A DNA stretch of 64,000 bases. It comes from Flagellimonas maritima (GTDB lineage Bacteria; Bacteroidota; Bacteroidia; Flavobacteriales; Flavobacteriaceae). The position numbers and the translations under genes were made by a program. Below are positions 36,694 to 45,383 of this stretch, piece by piece. Position 1 is the stretch's first letter; each line of letters opens with the position of its first letter. The stretch is taken from the NCBI RefSeq assembly GCF_003269425.1, contig NZ_CP030104.1, positions 1,111,501 to 1,175,500 on the forward strand, in the 5' to 3' direction. The notes beneath the pieces are model-generated. The model was not told the DNA's origin, made no database searches, and saw only the letters and a list, made by a program, of their open reading frames with translations.

Positions 36694-38298
36694 ATGAGCA
36701 CGTACGATAGAAGCATGGCCTTAACGGGGCAACCACCAAAGGAGATCAGTAGAAATCAAAAAATAGCTACGCTTATCGGTCTATCTGGCTTGGCGATCAT
36801 TTTATTGGCAGCTTTCAATGTTAGTTTTCCCAACAAGGCACTGTGGCTAAGTATTTCACTGGCGGCCATTACTACCGGAACCATATGGTTTTCTTGGGAA
36901 GCGTATTCAAAAAAGCTTCCGGGAATCAAGAATGATGGGGTATGGTTCAAATCTATTTCCAGCCAAGGGTTTTGGGGGTGGATTGCAGGAATAGCATTGA
37001 CCACATTTTATATTGTGCTTTATTTTTATCCTGAGTATTTAGGATTGGTGAAAGATGGAGAAAACAAGGGAGTAATCGCTTTATTTGACCCGCTTAGTAG
37101 AATGTTGAGCGGAAATCCCGCAAGCCAGTGGTTTGTTTATGGTACATTATACACTGTTGCCATTTTAGCCTTCGGAATCAAGTTCATGTGGAAATATCGC
37201 CATAATCGATATGAGCGAATACGAACTATGAGTGTGATGTTCTTTCAAACTGCTTTTGCATTTATTATCCCCGAGTTGATGGCACGCTTAAACGGTGACA
37301 AAATTCTAAATGGAGGAAGCTTGCCCTACTATGATTTAAAAAATGTTTGGCCCTTAAACTATTATAATTTTGAAGGGTATCGAATAAAAAGCTTCTTAAG
37401 TTCTGGGGACATTGGTTTCGCTTTATTGATTTTTGGAATACTTTCCATCTTCGTCATTACACCCATACTTACCTATAAATATGGTAAACGATGGTACTGC
37501 TCATGGGTCTGTGGTTGTGGCGGACTCGCAGAAACCGCTGGCGATTCTTTTAGACAGTTAAGCGATAAGACCGTAAAGGCATGGAACATAGAACGCTGGG
37601 TGGTGCATAGCGTAGTTGTTTTTGTAACCTTGATGACAACGGCCGTTATCTACTCTTACTTGGGTACCGATACCAGCAAGTACTGGCTCACAAAAAATAC
37701 TTTTCTAATTGGTGTGGCCATATTGTTGACCGTGGTTTTTACCTTGGTAATGCTATTTAAGCGCGAACAACTCCAAAAAGATGCACAGTACGGTGCCATT
37801 GGGTATTTTGTTATTATCATGGCACTTATCGGAATGCATTTTTTTAGTGGAGATGGCAATGTCTTTTTATTCAAATCGGAAACACTGCGCAAATCCTATT
37901 CATTTTTGATAGGAAGTATTTTTTCCGGTGTAATCGGTACTGGTTTCTATCCAATTTTAGGGAACAGGGTCTGGTGCAGATTTGGTTGTCCCATGGCAGC
38001 AATTTTGGGCTTTCAACAACGTTTGTTTTCAAAGTTCCGAATTACGACGAACGGGGGACAATGTATTTCCTGTGGCAACTGCTCTACCTATTGCGAGATG
38101 GGCATCGATGTACGTGCCTATGCACAAAAAGGAGAAAACATTGTTAGGTCAAGCTGTGTAGGTTGCGGCATTTGTTCCGCTGTATGCCCAAGAGGTGTAC
38201 TTAAATTGGAGAACGGCCCATTACAAGGTCGTATTGATAGCAACCAAGTATTAATGGGCAACGATGTTGATTTAATGACACTGGTCAACAAAAAATAA
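36694..38298 (+). CDS. Membrane 4Fe-4S polyferredoxin (NapH/NosR-like)
   Basis: This is a predicted inner-membrane electron carrier. The 534 residues have about eight hydrophobic helices and Cys clusters. CSWVCGCGGLAE lies near residue 269 and CRFGCPMAA near 428. Two classical ferredoxin motifs follow: CISCGNCSTYCEMG near 456 and CVGCGICSAVCPRG near 487. These are usual for NapH/NosR/CcoG-type proteins. It follows a flavoprotein gene and may accept electrons from it. It stands 1 bp ahead of a broken MORN/YwqK gene. Confidence 0.9.
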   Translation: MSTYDRSMALTGQPPKEISRNQKIATLIGLSGLAIILLAAFNVSFPNKALWLSISLAAITTGTIWFSWEAYSKKLPGIKNDGVWFKSISSQGFWGWIAGIALTTFYIVLYFYPEYLGLVKDGENKGVIALFDPLSRMLSGNPASQWFVYGTLYTVAILAFGIKFMWKYRHNRYERIRTMSVMFFQTAFAFIIPELMARLNGDKILNGGSLPYYDLKNVWPLNYYNFEGYRIKSFLSSGDIGFALLIFGILSIFVITPILTYKYGKRWYCSWVCGCGGLAETAGDSFRQLSDKTVKAWNIERWVVHSVVVFVTLMTTAVIYSYLGTDTSKYWLTKNTFLIGVAILLTVVFTLVMLFKREQLQKDAQYGAIGYFVIIMALIGMHFFSGDGNVFLFKSETLRKSYSFLIGSIFSGVIGTGFYPILGNRVWCRFGCPMAAILGFQQRLFSKFRITTNGGQCISCGNCSTYCEMGIDVRAYAQKGENIVRSSCVGCGICSAVCPRGVLKLENGPLQGRIDSNQVLMGNDVDLMTLVNKK

Positions 38299-38299
38299 T

Positions 38300-38763
38300 A
38301 TGCTTCGTTCTAGTATTCTGCTTGTCCTATTCATCCTGGCCAATGCTATTAAGAAATAGCATAGAGAATATCATAACAATGGTACCCTAAAGGCTCACGG
38401 GTGGGAAGTTGACGATTTCAAAGAAGCATTTTGGAAATACTATTTCTCCAACGTAAAAATTATGGAACAAGGTCAACAAAAAATGAATCTACGCAAAGGT
38501 TACTGGTATTTTACGATAAAGATGGAAGATTGGAAATTAAAGGTCATTCCGAAAACGGAAAGAAAGTCAAATGGTGGCCTTTTTATGATGGCAATGGAAA
38601 TTTAAATCACAAGTGCCAATTGCAAAACGGGGTCAAAAAAGGCTATTGTCTCAAATATATGGATGAAGAACTAAAATCTGCAGAAAAATATAAAATCAGA
38701 AAAAAAATAAAGGAATGGTTTAGCTTTAGCGGCTTTAAAAGAAAAACAAATTATCCGATTTAA
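38300..38763 (+). pseudogene. Broken YwqK/MORN-repeat-like protein gene
   Basis: An ATG at 38300, 1 bp after the polyferredoxin stop, opens a signal-like start (MLRSSILLVLFILANA). It meets a TAG at 38357-38359. The same frame continues with YHNNGTLKAHGWEVDDFKE up to RKGYWYF. One T missing from the run at 38509-38512 then shifts the frame to YDKDGRLEIKGHSENGKKVK and on to a stop at 38763. Joined, it reads as MORN-like repeats (NG.L...G) as in YwqK-family proteins. Two lesions show it is not a full gene in this copy. Confidence 0.8.
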
Positions 38764-38767
38764 AGTA

Positions 38768-39457
38768 ATGGCAGATATTAAAGTTATCATTCCCGCAGTA
38801 AACGAAGAGGATTCCATAGGCAAAGTAGTGTCCGAACTTCCAAAATCGGTTTCAGAAATAATTGTGGTGAACAATGGATCTACCGATGCGACCGTTATTA
38901 ATGCAGAAAAAGCCGGAGCAACCGTATTAACAGAAAACCGCCGTGGGTATGGCTTTGCCTGTTTAAAGGGGATGGATTACATAGCCAAACAATCCAAAGC
39001 ACCGGATATTATCGTATTTATCGACGGAGACTATTCTGATTATCCCGAAGAATTGGATAAAGTAGTGGCTCCGATCTTAAACAACAATATGGATTTGGTA
39101 ATAGGCGCACGCAAGAAAGAATTACGGGAACAGGGATCAATGACCTTTCCCCAAATCTTTGGCAATGAGTTGGCTACATTATTGATGCGCTTGTTTTTTG
39201 GTGCAAAATTCACGGACCTAGGACCTTTTAGGGCTATTAAGTACGATAAGCTAAAAGACTTGAAAATGGAAGACAAAACGTATGGCTGGACAGTAGAGAT
39301 GCAGTTAAAGGCACTACGTAAAAAACTGAGGTACACAGAAGTACCCGTACGCTATAAACGCAGAATAGGTATCTCAAAAGTTTCAGGAACCATAAAAGGT
39401 GCTATATTTGCAGGCATAAAAATTCTGGGTTGGATTTTTAAATACAGTATAAAATAA
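38768..39457 (+). CDS. GT2 glycosyltransferase, dolichyl-phosphate mannose synthase-like
   Basis: This is a soluble or peripheral glycosyltransferase of 229 residues. Motifs: IIPAVNEEDSIGKVV start, VNNGSTDATV, FIDGDYSDYPEEL (the metal-binding Asp motif) and GARKKELREQGS. The region near 195-205 (VPVRYKRRIGISKVSGT) is typical of the DPM1/GtrB group. There is no C-terminal transmembrane segment, so it might use a lipid or soluble acceptor. Its stop lies one base before the next GT gene, so the two are coupled. Confidence 0.9.
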   Translation: MADIKVIIPAVNEEDSIGKVVSELPKSVSEIIVVNNGSTDATVINAEKAGATVLTENRRGYGFACLKGMDYIAKQSKAPDIIVFIDGDYSDYPEELDKVVAPILNNNMDLVIGARKKELREQGSMTFPQIFGNELATLLMRLFFGAKFTDLGPFRAIKYDKLKDLKMEDKTYGWTVEMQLKALRKKLRYTEVPVRYKRRIGISKVSGTIKGAIFAGIKILGWIFKYSIK

Positions 39458-39458
39458 T

Positions 39459-40943
39459 ATGGGACTGACCATCGCTTTTATTATCATCGCTATTTACAGT
39501 ACGGCCTTAATTTTAATTTTCTTCTACAGTCTGGCACAGTTGAATCTTTTGATCAACTATTTAGGCAACAAAAGACTAAACGAAGTGGCGCCTAAGTTCA
39601 ATCTACTAGATCCAAAAGAAATTCCTTTCGTAACCATTCAGCTTCCAATTTACAATGAAGAATATGTAATGGAGCGGCTTCTTGAGAACATTGCCAAGAT
39701 AGAATATCCAAAAAGCAAACTCGAAATTCAGGTCTTGGATGACTCTACAGACGAAACCGTAATAGAAACGGCAAAAAGAATCGAGAATCTCCAAAAGACC
39801 GGACTGGATATAACACATATACGTAGAGAGAACCGACAAGGCTTTAAGGCAGGTGCCCTAAAAGAAGGGCTGGAAATTGCCAAAGGTGATTTTGTCGCCA
39901 TTTTTGATGCCGATTTTCTTCCTGAAAGCGATTGGTTGAAAAAGACGGTTCCTTATTTTAAGGATCAGGAAATAGGTGTTGTCCAAACAAGATGGGGACA
40001 CATCAATAGAGATTATTCTACACTCACAAGAATACAGGCTTTTGCACTTGATGCACATTTTACACTTGAACAGGTAGGACGTAATTCCAAAGGACATTTT
40101 ATCAACTTCAATGGTACCGCAGGTATTTGGAGAAAGGAATGCATTTTGGATGCGGGCAACTGGGAAGGGGATACCTTGACCGAAGATTTGGATTTAAGTT
40201 ACCGCGCCCAACTAAAAAATTGGAAGTTCAAGTATTTGGAAGATGTAGAAACCCCGGCAGAGCTTCCTGTGGTAATAAGTGCAGCACGTTCACAACAATT
40301 TCGTTGGAACAAAGGTGGCGCGGAAAACTTTAGAAAAACGGTTTGGAGCGTAATCACCGCCAAGAATATATCGTTCAAAACAAAGTTTCATGGCGTCATG
40401 CACCTATTGAACAGTTCCATGTTTCTTTGTGTTTTTATTGTTGCCCTTTTAAGCATTCCGATGCTGTATATCAAAAACAGCTACGGACATTTAGGTTGGA
40501 TCTTTGAAGTGACCAGTTTTTTTATCGTAAGTACCATTATTCTTTTTATCTGCTATTGGTTCACCTATAAAAGCATTCAGGGTAGCGGATTTGATAATTT
40601 CATAGACTACATTAAGCTGTTTTTTACATTTTTCTCGGTAGCATTAGGTTTTTCATTGCACAATACCGTTGCAGTTTTGGAAGGCCATATGGGTAAGCGC
40701 AGTGAATTTGTAAGAACCCCAAAGTTCAATATAAACAACTTAACGGATAGCTGGAAAGGCAACAAATACTTGGCCAAGAAATTATCGCCAAACATGATTT
40801 TGGAATTTGCTTTAATGGTATATTTTCTCTTTGGTATGTATAGCGCGGTACCCTTAAATGACTATGGGCTTTTTCCTTTTCATTTGATGTTGTTCCTCGG
40901 TTTTGGTTTCGTTTTCTTTAAATCTTTGACAGCAAAAGCGTAG
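39459..40943 (+). CDS. GT2 membrane glycosyltransferase, cellulose-synthase-like
   Basis: This is a membrane processive-type glycosyltransferase of 494 residues. One N-terminal helix (about 5-27) is followed by the catalytic domain: QLPIYNEEYVMERLL, LDDSTDETV, FDADFLPESDWL, TEDLDLSYRAQ and the Q(Q/R)xRW-type motif QQFRWNKGGAENF. About four C-terminal helices follow. The gene follows a DPM1-like GT by 1 bp. Together they suggest a polysaccharide or glycolipid pathway, but no polymerase or export partner is present nearby. Confidence 0.9.
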   Translation: MGLTIAFIIIAIYSTALILIFFYSLAQLNLLINYLGNKRLNEVAPKFNLLDPKEIPFVTIQLPIYNEEYVMERLLENIAKIEYPKSKLEIQVLDDSTDETVIETAKRIENLQKTGLDITHIRRENRQGFKAGALKEGLEIAKGDFVAIFDADFLPESDWLKKTVPYFKDQEIGVVQTRWGHINRDYSTLTRIQAFALDAHFTLEQVGRNSKGHFINFNGTAGIWRKECILDAGNWEGDTLTEDLDLSYRAQLKNWKFKYLEDVETPAELPVVISAARSQQFRWNKGGAENFRKTVWSVITAKNISFKTKFHGVMHLLNSSMFLCVFIVALLSIPMLYIKNSYGHLGWIFEVTSFFIVSTIILFICYWFTYKSIQGSGFDNFIDYIKLFFTFFSVALGFSLHNTVAVLEGHMGKRSEFVRTPKFNINNLTDSWKGNKYLAKKLSPNMILEFALMVYFLFGMYSAVPLNDYGLFPFHLMLFLGFGFVFFKSLTAKA

Positions 40944-41178
40944 TTGCATTTTATAGCTATTCTCTAGCACATACTCTTTGGGCAAGCCTGCTAAATACTA
41001 AAATTCCAAAATAGGGTTTCGCCGAAAAATTCGTGTAATTTGCGTCCATTCATCTCAATAAAATGGTAATGGCAAGCTTTAGGAGATTAGACCCAATACA
41101 ATTAAATACGTTCTTTTTGTACCTTTCTAGGCATTTAAAAAATATATAGTTTGATTGCATACCATCAAATTGACCTAC

Positions 41179-41901
41179 ATGGAAGAGATACCACGTCTAG
41201 CTAGATTGACCGCCATATTAACGCAACTACAATCCTCGAGAATTGTAACGGCCAAAACACTTGCGGACAAGCATAACGTTAGCATTAGAACAATCTATAG
41301 GGACATACGTACCCTAGAGAAATCTGGAGTACCGATTGTTACCGAAGAAGGCAAAGGTTATAGTATGATGGAAGGATATCAACTGCCACCCGTAATGTTT
41401 ACGGAAGATGAAGCAAATGCTCTCATTACAGCGGAACAGTTGATCCTTAAGAACAAAGACGCTTCTTTTGTCCAGAACTATTCCGATGCCATTCTTAAAA
41501 TAAAGGCGTTGCTAAAAGGCTCCCAAAAAGAGAAAACCAGCTTGCTTACGGAGCGTATCTATTTTAGCAACAACTACACCAACCAAAAGACCAGTAATTA
41601 TTTGATGCGTATTCAGACGGCCATTACGCATTTTCAGGTTTTACATATTGAGTACATATCAATACATCAGAAATCTTCGGATAGGGATATAGAGCCTTTT
41701 GCATTGTATAGCACCCAAGAAAACTGGTTGCTCATAGCTTATTGTAGACTTCGCAAGGCGTTTAGGGTATTCCGAATTGACCATATTCAAAAAATCACCA
41801 ATACGTATGAGCAGTTTGAATCGCACGATATGACTTTGGAAGAATATTATAAGTCGTATGAAATATACAATGAGGATTATTCTGATTTAGATAACAATTA
41901 A
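41179..41901 (+). CDS. YafY-type HTH/WYL transcriptional regulator
   Basis: This is a DNA-binding regulator of about 240 residues. An N-terminal HTH_11 (about 10-62; RLTAILTQLQSSRIVTAKTL and YRDIRTLEKSGVPI) is followed by a WYL domain (about 135-215; LHIEYIS, PFALYSTQENWLLIAYC, FRVFRIDHIQKI). The ATG at 41179 (MEEIPRLARL) is preferred over an upstream in-frame TTG at 41155. WYL domains sense ligands or nucleic acids. It may act on itself or on the GyrI-like gene downstream; this is inference from proximity. Confidence 0.9.
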   Translation: MEEIPRLARLTAILTQLQSSRIVTAKTLADKHNVSIRTIYRDIRTLEKSGVPIVTEEGKGYSMMEGYQLPPVMFTEDEANALITAEQLILKNKDASFVQNYSDAILKIKALLKGSQKEKTSLLTERIYFSNNYTNQKTSNYLMRIQTAITHFQVLHIEYISIHQKSSDRDIEPFALYSTQENWLLIAYCRLRKAFRVFRIDHIQKITNTYEQFESHDMTLEEYYKSYEIYNEDYSDLDNN

Positions 41902-41925
41902 GTGAAGGATTTGTTTGGTATCTTT

Positions 41926-42285
41926 TTAAAATCTATATCCAATCCCAAATTTCAATCGATTTGTATTAAAGCCGTTTGTTTCTTCAGTTAAAAAATTCCC
42001 AACATAATCTGATAAATTTAAAATTGTTTTGGATGAAAAATTTTTAAAAATATCATAAGTCCACCGTCAATAAATCAATTGAATATGAGCTACCGATCCT
42101 GAATGATTCCGTATTCCAAAATCCGTATTTAATCTTTGAATTTATAATTCCATTTAACTCTGTTGAATTTCCATTTGACAACTCTAGTGGATAACCTATT
42201 TCTAAGCTAAAATTCTTTCTTTGCGAAAGAGTACTGGTAATGAAATTAAAAATAATAAGATGAGAGCTTTTTTCATTTTTTTCAT
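41926..42285 (-). pseudogene. Decayed outer-membrane beta-barrel protein gene
   Basis: Reading the minus strand from 42285 gives a signal peptide (MKKMKKALILLFLISLPVL), then a frameshift, then SQRKNFSLEIGYPLELSNG and strands like KIKYGFWNTESFRIG. A stop after LLTVDL follows. A further frame then gives ILNLSDYVGNFLTEETNGF and ends RLKFGIGYRF with a terminal Phe, typical of outer-membrane barrels. Two or more lesions and likely internal loss make it nonfunctional. The gap 42286-42485 has no gene. Confidence 0.7.
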
Positions 42286-42485
42286 TTTTGTTTTGACTAC
42301 TAGTTTAGATATGATTCTTTTAAAAGAAATACCTTGTTCAGTAAGTAAATTTCTTAGAATATGGCTAAAAAAATCCAAGACAAATTGATACTTAATAGGT
42401 ATGAGTTGACGAATTCCAACCACCCCTGACACACCCTTGTCACAACAAGCAATTATTTTTGTTCATAATCTTAAATTTTATTCTT

Positions 42486-42944
42486 ATGACAACCACAAAA
42501 ACTAATGAATTGACTATTGTTGGCATCGCTATTAGGACATCCAACGAAAAAGGAAAGGCGCAACACGATATTCCTATGCTTTGGAGAAAATTCAGCGAAG
42601 AAAACATTCCAAATCGTGTTCCCAACAAACTAAATGACACCATTTATGCCGTTTATACCGATTATGAGGGCGACCATACAAAACCCTACACCCTCGTTAT
42701 CGGTTACAACGTAGCAAGTCTAAACAACATTCCAGAGGATATGACCGTAAAAATCATACCCCCCGCTAATTATAAAAAGTTTATTGCCAAAGGAAATCTA
42801 ACTAAAGATGCAGTAATAAATACTTGGACGGAAATATGGAATACCGACCTGAAAAGAACGTACACTGCCGATATGGAAATATATGGCGAAAAAGCTGTCA
42901 ATCCCACCAAAGGGGAAGCAGAAATTCTAGTCGCCATAGAATAA
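42486..42944 (+). CDS. GyrI-like / AraC effector-binding domain protein
   Basis: The 152-residue product starts at MTTTKTNELTIVGIAIRTSN (42486); a longer frame from the TTG at 42459 adds nine hydrophobic residues of no family character. The single domain follows the bacterial transcription-activator effector-binding (GyrI/Cass2-like) fold. Segments such as DTIYAVYTDYEGDHTKPY and VKIIPPANYKKFIAKG fit it, with the second close to the usual ligand cleft. No DNA-binding domain is present. Such stand-alone proteins bind hydrophobic or cationic small molecules; the ligand is unknown. Confidence 0.85.
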   Translation: MTTTKTNELTIVGIAIRTSNEKGKAQHDIPMLWRKFSEENIPNRVPNKLNDTIYAVYTDYEGDHTKPYTLVIGYNVASLNNIPEDMTVKIIPPANYKKFIAKGNLTKDAVINTWTEIWNTDLKRTYTADMEIYGEKAVNPTKGEAEILVAIE

Positions 42945-42959
42945 TATTTTGAACCATTT

Positions 42960-43005
42960 CCCGCTATACCGGTGAACCTATTTTATATTTTTACGGTGTA
43001 GCGGG
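42960..43005. repeat. Inverted repeat after the GyrI-like gene
   Basis: CCCGCTATAC (from 42960) and GTGTAGCGGG (to 43005) pair at 9 of 10 bases around a 26 bp AT-rich loop. It might act as a weak transcription terminator, but no T-run follows. Confidence 0.4.
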
Positions 43006-43080
43006 TTATTACTTCACAAAAGCGTTTACAATCAAATATAATTTTATACATTTTGAAGGCGTTAGAAATGCTCATCGCCA

Positions 43081-44457
43081 ATGTCTTTAAAAAAAATAGA
43101 ATTTTGGAAACTACACCTACTCCCCATTTTATGTGTGGGTATGAGCACTCTCTTCTATATTATCTTCGCCTATGATCTAGAACGCGAGAACTTCGCCGTG
43201 TTATGGGTCATCTTCGTTTTCCTTTTCTTCTTTTATTACAAGTTAATACAATTTGAAAAATGGAATTTCAAGTTTTTATTGATTACCGGCATTTTATTTC
43301 GTGGTGTTCTTCTTTTTACAGAACCCAATCTGTCCCAAGACTTTTACCGCTTTATATGGGATGGCGAGTTATTTAAAAATGGAATGAATCCTTACATCCA
43401 CTTACCTAACGAACTCATTCTAAAAAATAATTTGCCCATTGCAAACGCTCAGGAGTTATATGCAGGAATGGGTGAGTTGAGCGCTAGGCATTTTAGCAAT
43501 TACCCCCCGATTAATCAATTCATATTTACTTTGGCGGCCTATGTTGGGCATGGTAGTATTCTTGGCGCAATTATTACAATGCGTTTATCCGTTATTCTTG
43601 CTGATATAGGTATTCTATACTTTGGAAGGAAATTACTTCAAAAACTCAATCGTCCCAACTACATGGTCTTTTGGTATTTCCTGAATCCTTTGGTGATAAT
43701 AGAACTGACCGGGAATCTTCATTTTGAAGGCGTTATGTTGTTTTTCTTTATTTGGTCGCTTTATCTGATCAAAACAAGTAAATGGTTTTTGGGTGCTCCA
43801 ATATATGCCATAGCTATAATGGTAAAGCTTGTGCCCGTTCTGTTTCTACCCCTGTTCCTTAAATATTTTGGATTCAAGAAAAGTATTGGATTTTACATTT
43901 TGATAGGTTTAACGTGCTTTATTTTATTGGTCCCTTTTTATAACAACACCTTCATCGATAATTATTTACAAACGGTAGGGCTTTGGTTTTCAAATTTTGA
44001 GTTCAACGCTAGTATGTACAACCTGGTCAAAAAAATAGGAGTTACATATTTTGATGCCAAACCGTGGGAGTTGATTAAGGTGTATGGAAAATTAGTTGCA
44101 ATTTTCACAATAATCGGAGCACTCTTGCTAACATTTTTTAGAAAAAATCAGCAATTCAATACCCTGATTGTTTCAATGCTTGTACTACTTTCCGGATATT
44201 ACTTTTTGACCAGCACCATACACCCTTGGTATATTGTGTACCTATTAATTCTTAGTGTTTTCACAAATTATAAGTATGTCATTTTGTGGTCATTTTTGGT
44301 GATACTGAGCTATTATGCCTATTCCAATCCCGAGTATGAAGAAAATCTTTGGTTGTTGGCCATTGAATATATATTAGTCTTTGGCTTTTTGATTTATGAA
44401 ATAGCAGCTAAAAAAGACAAAAAGCTATATTTCTTTAAAAAGTTAGGATCATTTTAG
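43081..44457 (+). CDS. GT87/GT-C-like membrane glycosyltransferase
   Basis: This is a polytopic membrane protein of 458 residues with about 11 hydrophobic helices and a short Lys-rich C-terminus. An acidic periplasmic loop after the second helix (NLSQDFYRFIWDGELFKNG) and the PYIHLP segment resemble the polyprenyl-phosphate-mannose-using GT-C families, such as GT87. NYPPINQFIF is another family-like stretch. The donor and acceptor are unknown. It stands alone between the GyrI-like gene and the arginine operon, with no gene overlap. Confidence 0.8.
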   Translation: MSLKKIEFWKLHLLPILCVGMSTLFYIIFAYDLERENFAVLWVIFVFLFFFYYKLIQFEKWNFKFLLITGILFRGVLLFTEPNLSQDFYRFIWDGELFKNGMNPYIHLPNELILKNNLPIANAQELYAGMGELSARHFSNYPPINQFIFTLAAYVGHGSILGAIITMRLSVILADIGILYFGRKLLQKLNRPNYMVFWYFLNPLVIIELTGNLHFEGVMLFFFIWSLYLIKTSKWFLGAPIYAIAIMVKLVPVLFLPLFLKYFGFKKSIGFYILIGLTCFILLVPFYNNTFIDNYLQTVGLWFSNFEFNASMYNLVKKIGVTYFDAKPWELIKVYGKLVAIFTIIGALLLTFFRKNQQFNTLIVSMLVLLSGYYFLTSTIHPWYIVYLLILSVFTNYKYVILWSFLVILSYYAYSNPEYEENLWLLAIEYILVFGFLIYEIAAKKDKKLYFFKKLGSF

Positions 44458-44662
44458 GTCAGTTAGAATTTATTTGTACATTTATCCCATAATGAAAGGA
44501 CAAAATCACATACTATCTACATCGAGCTACACTGCTCCACTACGTCCATTCGCTCCACGCCGCCGCCCGTAAGGGTGCACATAATTTATGGAAATAGGTG
44601 AGTCCATTTCCGCAACAACCACACAAATCTTAATTAGTTATCAGTTTAAAAAAAGCCATACA

Positions 44663-45277
44663 ATGAAAATTGTAATCGCTAACGAATCCCATTATAAATA
44701 CGCACAAATCATAAGTGACACCATTACCGAATCTGCAAAGGTTCGAGGTACCGGTATTGCACAACGTACACCAGAGTATATTATCAAAAGGTTACAGAAC
44801 GGCAATGCGGTAATCGCTTTGGATGGTGAAAAATTCGCTGGATTTTGCTATATCGAAGTTTGGGGCAACAAGAATTTTGTAGCAAATTCCGGGTTGATCG
44901 TTCACCCTGACTTTAGAAAGCAAGGACTTGCAAAGAAAATTAAAAAAGCGGTATTCGAGCTATCCAAGAAAAAGTTTCCAGATGCCAAAATCTTTGGAAT
45001 AACCACTGGATTACCCGTAATGAAAATGAATTATGAATTGGGCTATAAGCCCGTAACTTTTTCAGAATTGACGGATGACCCCGAGTTCTGGAAAGGGTGC
45101 CAGACTTGTAAAAATTTTGATATCCTTACAAGAACGGAACGTAAAATGTGCCTTTGTACAGGAATGTTGTATGACCCCGAGGCCAGTAAATACAAATCAA
45201 GAAAACTGAACGGAAAAGCTTTTCAACGGTTAAAAGAAATGAAGCAGAACCTTTTCCTTAAAAAGAAAAATAAATAG
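44663..45277 (+). CDS. GNAT acyltransferase at the head of the arginine operon
   Basis: This is a GNAT-fold N-acyltransferase of 204 residues. I use the ATG at 44663 (MKIVIANESHYKYAQ), since the frame from 44588 adds 25 residues unlike the family. Motif A is visible in SGLIVHPDFRKQGLAKKIKK, and AVIALDGEKFAGFCYIEVWG precedes it. Its C-terminal half has four Cys (KGCQTCKNFD, RKMCLCTG), which may bind metal. It lies 106 bp ahead of argG. N-acylglutamate synthesis is the missing first step of the operon, so this enzyme is a candidate; this is inference. Confidence 0.85.
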   Translation: MKIVIANESHYKYAQIISDTITESAKVRGTGIAQRTPEYIIKRLQNGNAVIALDGEKFAGFCYIEVWGNKNFVANSGLIVHPDFRKQGLAKKIKKAVFELSKKKFPDAKIFGITTGLPVMKMNYELGYKPVTFSELTDDPEFWKGCQTCKNFDILTRTERKMCLCTGMLYDPEASKYKSRKLNGKAFQRLKEMKQNLFLKKKNK

Positions 45278-45347
45278 TGGTCAGTTCAAGCTGTCATGCT
45301 GAGTATAGTCAAAGCATGAAGCGTCATAAAAGCCAAGATGCAAAATG

Positions 45348-45371
45348 GATTCCCGCCTGAGCAGGAATAAC
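45348..45371. repeat. Dispersed palindromic repeat GATTCCCGCCTGAGCAGGAATAAC
   Basis: The palindrome-like core TTCCCGCCTGAGCAGGAA precedes argG by about 12 bp. A neighbouring GTCATGCTGAGTATAGTC (about 45293-45310) belongs to the GAGCGCAGTCGA repeat group seen in several gaps. Confidence 0.55.
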
Positions 45372-45383
45372 AAAATAAACCAA

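Noticed and set aside
38431..38763. A 110-residue open frame taken as an intact gene
   Set aside because: It begins out of frame inside the broken YwqK-like gene; only the part after the frameshift is real protein sequence.
42202..42432. A 76-residue minus-strand frame
   Set aside because: Only its last part is a signal peptide of the decayed barrel gene; the upstream part has no protein character.
42454..42461. TATTTTTG before the GyrI-like gene as a promoter
   Set aside because: It matches the -7 consensus, but the nearest TTG is only 14 nt away, outside the usual spacing.
27877..44457. Search for ArsS, arsR or arsB in the neighbourhood
   Set aside because: No frame with a CxxxCxxC radical SAM motif, ArsR HTH or arsenite pump was found, so none is reported.
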